The notes under the pieces: model-generated
The model's database searches: none
What the model saw: only the letters and a program-made list of their open reading frames with translations
What the model was told of the DNA's origin: nothing
Source of the DNA: JANPLD01 sp964445765
Lineage (GTDB): Bacteria > Pseudomonadota > Alphaproteobacteria > Rickettsiales > UBA8987
Length of the DNA stretch: 64,000 bases
Assembly: GCA_964445765.1 (NCBI GenBank)
Contig: CAYULD010000001.1
Span: 434,001 to 498,000, forward strand
Reading direction: 5' to 3'
Shown here: piece after piece, positions 1 through 7,400 of the stretch
Numbering within the stretch: position 1 is the first letter of the stretch
Layout of the letters: every line of letters starts with the position of its first letter
Made by a program: the position numbers and the translations under genes

Positions 1-1
1 G

Positions 2-1270
2 GCAAATTTTATGCTCAAACAGGAAATTATTTTCCACTTACTTCGTGTAATGATGGAACAACAAGATGGAATTGTTGTTTTTGAAGGCGTTCTGGAGGTT
101 ATGCCAGATGGCTTTGGCTTCTTGCGTTCAACCGAATATAATTATCGTGCAGGGCCTGATGATGTTTATGTTTCACCCAATCAAATTAAAAGGTTCTCTC
201 TTAGAACTGGTGATTTTGTTGAAGGGGAAGTGCGTCCGCCTAAAATGCGTGAAAGATATTTTGCATTAACTAAAATTATCAAAGTTAATAATATTGACCT
301 CAACGGCAGACTTGGCAGAAAAACAAATTTTGATAATTTAACGCCACTTTATCCTGATAAAAAACTTAAGATGGAGCTTCCAAAATCAGATAAAAATAAC
401 AGCTCTGCAAGGGTGATTGATTTAATTTGTCCATTAGGTAAAGGGCAAAGGGCTTTAATTGTTGCACCGCCTCGCTCTGGTAAAACGGTTTTATTACAAA
501 CTATTGCAAAATCTATTGAAACTAACCACCCTGAAGTTGAGCTTATGGTTCTTCTTATTGACGAGCGACCAGAGGAAGTTACAGATATGAGCCGCACTGT
601 TAAAGGTGAAGTTGTTAGCTCTACATTTGATGAGCCAGCAACAAGGCATGTGCAACTTGCAGAAATTATCATTGAAAAAGCTCGCAGAATGGTTGAGCAC
701 GGCAAAGATGTTGTTATACTACTTGATTCTATAACAAGGCTTGCAAGGGCTTATAACACTGTTGTTCCTTCATCTGGTAAGGTGTTAACAGGTGGTGTTG
801 ATGCAAATGCCTTACAACGCCCTAAAAGGTTTTTTGGTGCTGCTAGAAACACTGAAAACGGCGGAAGTTTAACTATTATTGCAACCGCACTTATTGATAC
901 TGGCTCAAGAATGGATGAGGTTATCTTTGAAGAATTCAAAGGCACTGGCAACTCTGAAATTGTTTTAGATAGAAAATTAGCGGATAAGAGAATCTTCCCT
1001 GCGATAGATATTCTAAAATCTGGCACTCGCCACGAAGAGCTTTTATATGATGAAGGCGAAATGCAGAAAATTTGGATTCTTCGTAAGATTATATCACCAA
1101 TGGGTGCGATTGATGCGATGGAATTCTTAATGGATAAAATTAAAGGTTCAAAATCTAATGATGATTTCTTTTCCTCAATGAATTCAGGGCCTGTTGTTGA
1201 AAAAATTAACGGCGGAATTTCAACCAGTGGAAGAAAATCAAGCATTTCCTCCAAAAACCAAGATGACTAG
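2..1270 (+). CDS. rho: Transcription termination factor Rho (5' partial)
   Basis: RNA-dependent hexameric helicase that terminates transcription at C-rich unstructured RNA. The reading frame is open to the left edge and the residues before the first ATG (position 11) match the Rho N-terminal domain, so the true start lies outside the window. Visible are the cold-shock-like RNA-binding domain (GFGFLRS, then YVSPNQIKRF), the Walker A segment APPRSGKT, the Walker B segment VVILLDSITRLARAYN and the Q/R-loop region. The C-terminus carries about 25 extra Ser/Asn/Lys-rich residues beyond the usual end. It ends in TAG, so TAG is a normal stop codon here. The family assignment is certain. Confidence 0.97.
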   Translation, partial: ANFMLKQEIIFHLLRVMMEQQDGIVVFEGVLEVMPDGFGFLRSTEYNYRAGPDDVYVSPNQIKRFSLRTGDFVEGEVRPPKMRERYFALTKIIKVNNIDLNGRLGRKTNFDNLTPLYPDKKLKMELPKSDKNNSSARVIDLICPLGKGQRALIVAPPRSGKTVLLQTIAKSIETNHPEVELMVLLIDERPEEVTDMSRTVKGEVVSSTFDEPATRHVQLAEIIIEKARRMVEHGKDVVILLDSITRLARAYNTVVPSSGKVLTGGVDANALQRPKRFFGAARNTENGGSLTIIATALIDTGSRMDEVIFEEFKGTGNSEIVLDRKLADKRIFPAIDILKSGTRHEELLYDEGEMQKIWILRKIISPMGAIDAMEFLMDKIKGSKSNDDFFSSMNSGPVVEKINGGISTSGRKSSISSKNQDD

Positions 1271-1358
1271 ATTTATGGGAGTAAGATTAATTGGAATAAT
1301 TTGTTTAGTTTCTATAAACTAATTATGCCCAAAATTGATTCTTGGCACTTTAGAAACA

Positions 1359-1916
1359 TTATCTAGCAATTAGTCTTGCTCTGTTATCGTCGCTGTAAGC
1401 AACATAAACTGGCTGGCCAACCCCAAAAACAACATCCATTCCCTGAACTACAGAAATTAATTTAGTTTTGGTGTTACCAGTATCAATGCTATTTTTCACA
1501 TTCTGAGAAACACTATTTCTAGCAAGCCTTAGATCATTTCTTCTGCTATTAGCACTATCATCTTCAGAAGTAATTTTAACAATATATTCCATAGCTGTAG
1601 TAGTTGAAAGGGCATCTTGAATCATAGCACCTGCCACTGCACCTGCTACTGCACCGCCAATTCCAGCTAGGGTGCTACCCCTGCCTTTGCCAATGCCACT
1701 GCCTGCTACTGCACCGCCAGCACCACCTGCTAAGCCACCAAGTGCGTTATCTTGAAGCCTTTCGGCTTCTTTAACTTTAACTTGCCTTGCCGAAACAACA
1801 ACACCTTCAACAACAACACCAATAGTGTTTTGTTGTGTATAAACTGAGCTATCCATATTTCTATGACAAGAAACCAAGAAAACAGAGCAGATTAAAACAA
1901 AGAAAATATTTTTCAT
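1359..1916 (-). CDS. SlyB/17-kDa-antigen-like glycine-zipper outer-membrane lipoprotein
   Basis: The 185-residue product begins with a lipoprotein signal peptide whose lipobox (LVSC) places the lipidated Cys at about residue 17. Residues 55-100 are a Gly/Ala-rich glycine-zipper segment (GGLAGGAGGAVAGSGIG, then AGIGGAVAGAVAGAMIQ), the hallmark of the SlyB/PcP and rickettsial 17-kDa surface antigen families. The C-terminal third, with the pattern GMDVVFGVGQPVYV, resembles the beta domain after the zipper in SlyB-type proteins. It is probably anchored in the outer membrane and may stabilise the envelope. It stands alone, convergent with rho. Confidence 0.8.
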   Translation of the reverse strand: MKNIFFVLICSVFLVSCHRNMDSSVYTQQNTIGVVVEGVVVSARQVKVKEAERLQDNALGGLAGGAGGAVAGSGIGKGRGSTLAGIGGAVAGAVAGAMIQDALSTTTAMEYIVKITSEDDSANSRRNDLRLARNSVSQNVKNSIDTGNTKTKLISVVQGMDVVFGVGQPVYVAYSDDNRARLIAR

Positions 1917-1999
1917 AATCTGTTAATTTATTTAAGTTATAAATTCTTATAGCAAATTTTTGTAATATTAAAAAGATATATTTTTAGGTGCTCCTAACT

Positions 2000-2105
2000 A
2001 AGCATAGATTTCTAACAGAGTCATATCAAGCGAAGTGAGATATCTAGCTATTTTATAACTAAATGAGATTTTTCACTTCGCTCGAAATGACGCATAATCT
2101 ATACT
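2000..2105. repeat. Long imperfect inverted repeat (dispersed palindromic element)
   Basis: Two arms of roughly 40-45 bases (about 2000-2045 and 2064-2105) are reverse complements with small mismatches and flank a loop of about 18 bases. Each contains the core AGCGAAGTGA preceded by GTCAT and a TAGATT stretch. The same core style (GTCATTCTGAGC.AAGCGAAGAATCT) recurs at 63076-63101. It lies between two convergent-side minus-strand genes, downstream of queF. Confidence 0.7.
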
Positions 2106-2124
2106 AAGTGAGGAATTCCTATTT

Positions 2125-2583
2125 TTATCCCCTGCCCTTATAATTTGGAACCTCTTGATTTGGAAGCCAAACACCACTTGGCAACTTACCATTTTGATAA
2201 AATATATCTATTGGAATACCCCCCCTTGGATACCAATAACCGCCAATTCTAAGCCATTTTGGGGCAATTTCTTTTTCAATTCTCTTTGCAATATTTATTG
2301 TGCATTCCTCGTGAAAACCAGCGTGATTTCTGAAGGAAAACAAAAATAATTTTAGAGATTTACTTTCCAAAATAAATTTATTCGGCACATAATCTATCAT
2401 AATATGTGCAAAATCTGGTTGCCCAGTTACAGGGCAAAGTGAGGTAAATTCAGGGCAAGTGAACCTTATAAGATAATCTCTATCATTATGCGGGTTTTTT
2501 ACCGCCTCTAGCTTTGCATCACTTGGATTTGTTGGGTAGTTAGAATTTTTACCAAGCTGTTTTAGATTTTTATAATTTGTCAT
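2125..2583 (-). CDS. queF: NADPH-dependent 7-cyano-7-deazaguanine reductase QueF
   Basis: Reduces preQ0 to preQ1, the last free-base step before the queuosine precursor is inserted into tRNA. At 152 residues it is the short single-domain (YkvM-like) form. The catalytic Cys is about residue 50 in FTSLCPVTGQPDF, with the conserved Asp at 57. The QueF family motif ESKSLK is at 73-78, followed by FSFRNHAGFHEEC. The end contains the expected YPRGGIPIDIF segment. It stands alone with no other queuosine genes in view, and no preQ1 riboswitch is visible in the 5' leader. Confidence 0.96.
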   Translation of the reverse strand: MTNYKNLKQLGKNSNYPTNPSDAKLEAVKNPHNDRDYLIRFTCPEFTSLCPVTGQPDFAHIMIDYVPNKFILESKSLKLFLFSFRNHAGFHEECTINIAKRIEKEIAPKWLRIGGYWYPRGGIPIDIFYQNGKLPSGVWLPNQEVPNYKGRG

Positions 2584-2613
2584 AAGAAAAAATTGTTAAA
2601 TATTTTAATCAAT

Positions 2614-3357
2614 TTAAGGCGTATAAGCACTATCAACCACCTCACTTGGAATTTCTGCATAAGCACCAACACATTCACTTGTGTTTTTCTCACCAAGATA
2701 AGCACCAGCTGAATCTATACATTCAGCAGATACAAAATATTTTCCAGAAGTTGGCGTAAAAGGTGCATCAATTTTAGCGTCTATATCCATATGAATTGCA
2801 ACTTTAATTTTACCTTTACTAAGAAATCTATCACTACTATCAGCTTTTTGCCCAACTTTTAGAACATATAAAAACCTTCTAGTAGTTGGCCCTGAAGAAA
2901 TAATCACTGAATCATTATTTACGAATGTCCAACCCACTCCATTAACCGCCTCTGAGGCTGGTCTGTGCGTTCCAACATCCCTATATGTTGGTGCGGAGCA
3001 AGGATCAAAATATATATTCTGACGAATAAATTTCTGCATTGATAATTGAAGCCAAATTAAATCTTCCTCAATGGCATTATCCCATTTGCCATTGCCCAAT
3101 GAAGTTATTGAACAAGTATCATCAGCATAGCCTGAAAAGCCATTTTGGCTTAAAAATGAAGCTGGCACATCGCCTGCCCTAAAACCATATTTTTCACGAA
3201 ATTTATCATGTGCAGCTCTAAAATAATTAATTTCAGTAATTATACCATTAACTTTCGCACTATCTAAAATTCCAGAAGCAAAGAAAAACATTGAGATTAA
3301 AACCCCAATTACAACAACAACAACTGCAAGCTCAACAACTGAAAAACCCTTTTTCAT
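2614..3357 (-). CDS. Prepilin-type protein with N-terminal methylation motif
   Basis: The protein starts with a short basic leader MKKG, a prepilin peptidase site before Phe, and the hydrophobic helix FSVVELAVVVVVIGVL with the typical Glu at +5 of the mature protein. This is the signature of type IV pilins and type II secretion pseudopilins. The remaining 200 residues form a soluble domain with five or so cysteines and do not match a pilin subfamily I recognise. No pilus or type II secretion genes adjoin it, so it may be a minor pilin whose partners are elsewhere. It lies directly upstream of queF on the same strand with a 30-base gap. Confidence 0.75.
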   Translation of the reverse strand: MKKGFSVVELAVVVVVIGVLISMFFFASGILDSAKVNGIITEINYFRAAHDKFREKYGFRAGDVPASFLSQNGFSGYADDTCSITSLGNGKWDNAIEEDLIWLQLSMQKFIRQNIYFDPCSAPTYRDVGTHRPASEAVNGVGWTFVNNDSVIISSGPTTRRFLYVLKVGQKADSSDRFLSKGKIKVAIHMDIDAKIDAPFTPTSGKYFVSAECIDSAGAYLGEKNTSECVGAYAEIPSEVVDSAYTP

Positions 3358-3427
3358 TAAATATAATTTTGTTTCAAACTTATTTTATTACATATATTAT
3401 CATAAAATAATTAACAAATTAAAATTT

Positions 3428-3688
3428 ATGACAGAAATTATAATGTATAAAACCACCTATTGCCCATATTGCTCTAGGGCGAAGGATTTTCTTGAGAGGA
3501 AAGGTTATAAAATCACTAAGGAAATAGATGTTACAAATTCAGATGAACTTAGGGAAGAAATGCTTAAAAAATCAGGTGGAAGAAAAACCGTTCCACAAAT
3601 TTTTATAAATGGCATTCATATTGGTGGTTATGATGATACCGTTGCTAAAGATAAAAGTGGCGAACTTGATAAAATTTTAGGAAAATAA
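3428..3688 (+). CDS. grxC: Glutaredoxin 3 (GrxC)
   Basis: Small dithiol oxidoreductase that uses glutathione to reduce protein disulphides and supports ribonucleotide reductase. The 86-residue length and the active site TYCPYCSRA (Cys12 and Cys15) are those of classic Grx3. The cis-proline motif KTVPQIFI and the GSH-binding GGYDD turn are present. It is transcribed divergently from the pilin-like gene and convergently with the phosphomutase. No anomalies are seen. Confidence 0.95.
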   Translation: MTEIIMYKTTYCPYCSRAKDFLERKGYKITKEIDVTNSDELREEMLKKSGGRKTVPQIFINGIHIGGYDDTVAKDKSGELDKILGK

Positions 3689-3695
3689 ACCTGAA

Positions 3696-5141
3696 TTAGT
3701 GGCTGTTTTCTAATTTTACACCGTATGGTTTAAGAAAATTTTCTAATTTATTTTTAATTTTTATTAAATCTTCATTATTTGTTGCCTCTGCCCTAATTGA
3801 AATTGCGTTTTGCGTGTTAGATGACCTAAGCAACCACCAGCCATTAAGGTTTGTTTCTTTAACTCTTATACCATCAATTTCATTTACATCTTGCGGAGAT
3901 TTTTCCGCTAGAATTTGAGATTTTATTTCAGAAACAATTTTTAATTTATTTTCTTCACTAACCGCAATTCTATATTCTTCACTACTAAAAGATTCCGGCA
4001 ATTCATCATAAGCATCAGAAGGTTTTAGATTATTCTTTGCAAAATAATCAATCAAGCGGGTTGCTGCATAAATTGCATCATCATAACCATAATTTTTATC
4101 AGCAAAGAATATATGACCACTCATTTCGCCAGCCAATAATGCACCTGTTTCGGCAAGTTTTTGTTTAATAAAAGAATGACCGGTTTTCCACATAATTGGC
4201 TTGCCGCCTAATTCTGAAATTTTATCAAAAAAAGTTTGGCTGGCTTTTACATCTGCAATAATTGTTGCACCTGCATTTTCAGATAGAATATCAATGGCAT
4301 AAAAGGTTAGTAATTTATCACCCCAAATAATTCTGCCTTTGCCATCTACTGCACCAATTCTATCACCATCACCATCAAAGGCGATGCCTAAAGCACAATT
4401 ATTTTCTTTTACCAATTCAATTAATTGTTGTAAGTTTTCAGCAACTGTTGGATCAGGGTGATGTGCAGGAAAATTGCCATCAATTTTTTCATTTATTAAG
4501 AAATGTTGAGCAGGAATTTTCTTTACGATTTCTGAAATAATTTCACCACTTGCACCATTTCCAGTATCCCAAGCTATTCTAAAATTCTTTATAAAATTTG
4601 AGTTAATTTGCGTTATTGAATTAATTAATTGTTTTTGATATTCCACGCGAACATCAAGCTCTTCAATAGATCCAGTGCCATTTTCATAATCTGCATTTTT
4701 ACAAATCACACCAATTTCTTGAATCTCATCCCCAAAAAGTGGAGCTTTATTATACATCATCTTAAAACCATTATGATTTTTAGGGTTGTGAGAACCAGTA
4801 ATCATAATGCCCGCATCAAAATTATATTTTCTTACGCTAAAATAAAGCATTGGGCTTGGCCCCATTGGTATTGCAATAATTTTAGCACCAGTTGAAATTA
4901 TACCATCAAGTAAATATTTTCTAATTTCAGGTGAGGAAATTCTGCCATCATAACCAACTGCTATACTAGGGTTTTTATTTCCAGTTTTTCTAATAATTTT
5001 AGTGGCAAAAGCCTTACCTATAAAATAAGCATCTTCCGTTTGAAGCTGGCTTCCAACCTCGCCTCTAATATCATAAGCACGCAATGTTACAGGGTTAATA
5101 ATTCTTGCTTGATCTTCAGTTTTTTGGCTATTTAATTTCAT
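3696..5141 (-). CDS. Phosphomannomutase/phosphoglucomutase (ManB/AlgC family)
   Basis: Interconverts hexose 1- and 6-phosphates for sugar-nucleotide and envelope polysaccharide synthesis. The 481-residue protein shows the alpha-D-phosphohexomutase domains in order: the phosphoserine loop TGSHNP with Ser117, the metal-binding loop FDGDGDR, the sugar-specificity loop GEMSGH, and the C-terminal phosphate-binding loop RSSNTQNAISIRAE. The GEMSGH loop fits the bifunctional PMM/PGM type. The start codon overlaps the end of the upstream Hda-like gene by four bases, so the two are translationally coupled. The exact hexose preference cannot be read from sequence alone. Confidence 0.93.
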   Translation of the reverse strand: MKLNSQKTEDQARIINPVTLRAYDIRGEVGSQLQTEDAYFIGKAFATKIIRKTGNKNPSIAVGYDGRISSPEIRKYLLDGIISTGAKIIAIPMGPSPMLYFSVRKYNFDAGIMITGSHNPKNHNGFKMMYNKAPLFGDEIQEIGVICKNADYENGTGSIEELDVRVEYQKQLINSITQINSNFIKNFRIAWDTGNGASGEIISEIVKKIPAQHFLINEKIDGNFPAHHPDPTVAENLQQLIELVKENNCALGIAFDGDGDRIGAVDGKGRIIWGDKLLTFYAIDILSENAGATIIADVKASQTFFDKISELGGKPIMWKTGHSFIKQKLAETGALLAGEMSGHIFFADKNYGYDDAIYAATRLIDYFAKNNLKPSDAYDELPESFSSEEYRIAVSEENKLKIVSEIKSQILAEKSPQDVNEIDGIRVKETNLNGWWLLRSSNTQNAISIRAEATNNEDLIKIKNKLENFLKPYGVKLENSH

Positions 5142-5803
5142 AGATTTTCAATTACAGATTTAACAAATGGAAGGGTAATTTTCTTCTTACTTTGCATTGC
5201 TTTTTTGATAATTTCCTCAACAATATTTTTAATTGAGTTAAAATCTCGGCTAATTCTTTTGCTTATAAATTCTGCAACATCAACAGAAATTGAATATTGC
5301 TCATCAGAAAACAACTTAATAATAAGCGAAATTACTAGATTATAATCAGGGTTTTCTAATTTTACAGTGTAAAAAGTTTTTATTCTTGAAGTCAGATCTT
5401 CAAATTGAAAATTGAGCGATGATATTTCTAATTCACTAGTTAATAAAATTTTTTTACCCTCAGATAAATATTTATTTAACAATAAAAATAGAGCTTCTTG
5501 ATGCTTAGAGTTATATAAATTTATATTTTCAAAAACTATATTCTCAGAGTTTTTAATATCTAAATTATTATATTCTGAGATTATTTCTAAATCATTTTGG
5601 CTAAGAATTATTGCATTATTTTTCTTTGCCCAGATATTCGCTAAATGGGTTTTGCCTGAAGATTTTTCACCATACAAAAATAAATTTGCAGGCGAATTTT
5701 CAGAAAGCAAAACCTCATAAGCCTTTTTATTACAATCACTTAAGATAAAATCTATCTCTTTGTAATCTTGCGAGTAATTAAATTTTAGAATTTCTTGTTG
5801 CAT
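5138..5803 (-). CDS. hda: Hda/DnaA-like AAA+ ATPase (regulatory inactivator of DnaA family)
   Basis: A 221-residue protein with the DnaA domain III architecture but no DNA-binding domain IV. The Walker A motif GEKSSGKT is at about 45-52, and a degenerate Walker B (IVFENINLYN) lacks the usual DD. Sensor 1 (ILLTSE) and the arginine-finger-like DLTSRIK region are present. Homologues (Hda/HdaA) bind the sliding clamp and promote ATP hydrolysis on DnaA to prevent re-initiation. The N-terminus MQQEILKFNY may serve as the clamp-binding segment, though a clear QL-x-L motif is not obvious. It is coupled to the phosphomutase gene downstream, an arrangement without an obvious functional link. Confidence 0.85.
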   Translation of the reverse strand: MQQEILKFNYSQDYKEIDFILSDCNKKAYEVLLSENSPANLFLYGEKSSGKTHLANIWAKKNNAIILSQNDLEIISEYNNLDIKNSENIVFENINLYNSKHQEALFLLLNKYLSEGKKILLTSELEISSLNFQFEDLTSRIKTFYTVKLENPDYNLVISLIIKLFSDEQYSISVDVAEFISKRISRDFNSIKNIVEEIIKKAMQSKKKITLPFVKSVIENL

Positions 5804-5878
5804 TAAAAATTATTTAACCCCCCTGCCATTCATCAAAAATTCGTTCCATAATATATTATAACTATAGATTTAACAATT

Positions 5879-7381
5879 ATGAAACTCTTTTCAAATATAG
5901 GCAGAATAAATTTTAATAAATTTCTAAAAAACTCTTTTTGCACGATAAACCCAAGCAAAAAATTTCTGAGTAATTGGCATATAGATTTAATCTGTGATTA
6001 TCTAAAAGCCTGCGAAAAATCAGATATTAAACGCCTAATTATCAATATTCCGCCAAGATATATGAAATCTATAATTGTCAATGTTGCTTGGCCTGCTTGG
6101 CTTTTGGGGGTTAACCCATCTTGCAAAATTATATCTGCAAGTTACGCAAGTAATATCGCTGAAAAACATTCATTAGATTGCAGAAATATTATCCAGCAAG
6201 ATTGGTATAAGAAAAACTTTCCGCATACCATTCTTAGTAAAGAGCAAAACCAGAAAGAAAAATTTATGACTACTAAAATGGGTTTCAGAATGGCAACCTC
6301 TATTGGTGCTTCTGTAACAGGCGAAGGGGGCAATTTTCTTATAATTGATGATCCAAACAACCCCGCTCTTATTGAGAGTAAAAATTATCGCAACAATGTT
6401 TTAAGATGGTATGAGCAAGTTTTTTCTTCTCGCTTAGATGATAGAAATCAGGGCGTAATTATAATCATTATGCAACGCCTTCATAGGGAGGATTTAACAG
6501 GGCTTTTAACTGATAAACCCGACAAAAACTGGGAAATTCTTAAAATCCCAGCGATTATAGATGCAAACACAAAAAAATATTTTGATAATAATATCATTAA
6601 ACCAAAAATTTTTGATGAAAAAAATATTATTAAGAAAATTATCAATTCTAGTTTGATAAAAAAAATTGAGAGAGGGAAAGAAATTGCCCTTCATAATAAA
6701 CATCAAGATATTAAAATTTTAGAACAAACCAAACAAGAAATGGGTAGCTTTGCCTTTTCAGCACAATATTTGCAGAAACCCCTTAACGCAGAAGATTCAA
6801 TGATTAAGCCAAACTGGCTTAAATATTATAAGCTAATTTATAATGATGATGATACACAATTAAATAATTCAGAAAATTTTGTTAAATTTACAGATTTAAG
6901 AAAAATTACTCAAAGCTGGGATACCGCCATAAAAACTGGTAAGAATAATGATTATTCAGCTTGCACCACTTGGGCAATTTATAAAAATAATTATTATTTG
7001 CTTGATATTTTTAGGGATAAGTTGGATTTTCCAGATCTTAAAAAATTCGTTAAAAATTATGCAGAAAAATGGAACGCAGAAAAAATTTTAATTGAAGATA
7101 AATCTAGCGGACAAAGCCTTATTCAAGAGGTTTTAAGAGATACAAAACTGCCAATAATTCCAATAAAAGTTAAGGGCGATAAAATTTTTAGATTTGCAAA
7201 AATCACACCTTTATTTGAGGCTGGAAAAATTTTTCTTCCAAAAAATCACCCTAAATTAGCTGATTATGAGCTTGAGCTTTTTGGCTTCCCTAATTGCTTA
7301 AATGATGATCAAATAGATTCAACCAGCCAATTTTTTAACTACCAAAATAATTTTTCAGAATTTAACTTGAGAAGAATTTAG
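5879..7381 (+). CDS. terL: Stand-alone phage-type terminase large subunit (TerL)
   Basis: The 500-residue protein has both terminase domains. The ATPase has a Walker-A-like loop PPRYMKS (58-64), Walker B LIIDDP (Asp157-Asp158) and the following coupling region. The C-terminal RNase-H-fold nuclease shows SWDTAIKTG and LIEDKSSGQ, which supply acidic residues. All motifs look intact and the frame is unbroken. No portal, capsid or tail gene is nearby; flanking genes are hda and an amidase. Lone terL genes, often related to gene-transfer-agent terminases, are known in Rickettsiales. Whether it packages DNA here or is a domesticated relic cannot be decided from this window. Confidence 0.93.
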   Translation: MKLFSNIGRINFNKFLKNSFCTINPSKKFLSNWHIDLICDYLKACEKSDIKRLIINIPPRYMKSIIVNVAWPAWLLGVNPSCKIISASYASNIAEKHSLDCRNIIQQDWYKKNFPHTILSKEQNQKEKFMTTKMGFRMATSIGASVTGEGGNFLIIDDPNNPALIESKNYRNNVLRWYEQVFSSRLDDRNQGVIIIIMQRLHREDLTGLLTDKPDKNWEILKIPAIIDANTKKYFDNNIIKPKIFDEKNIIKKIINSSLIKKIERGKEIALHNKHQDIKILEQTKQEMGSFAFSAQYLQKPLNAEDSMIKPNWLKYYKLIYNDDDTQLNNSENFVKFTDLRKITQSWDTAIKTGKNNDYSACTTWAIYKNNYYLLDIFRDKLDFPDLKKFVKNYAEKWNAEKILIEDKSSGQSLIQEVLRDTKLPIIPIKVKGDKIFRFAKITPLFEAGKIFLPKNHPKLADYELELFGFPNCLNDDQIDSTSQFFNYQNNFSEFNLRRI

Positions 7382-7400
7382 TGTTTTGATGGTTATAATT

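Noticed and set aside
349..1254. Antisense frames within rho
   Set aside because: They are shadows of the conserved coding frame and show no family features or ribosome-binding sites.
5138..5803. DnaA gene and nearby replication origin
   Set aside because: The protein lacks the DNA-binding domain of DnaA, and no cluster of DnaA boxes or AT-rich unwinding region was seen around it.
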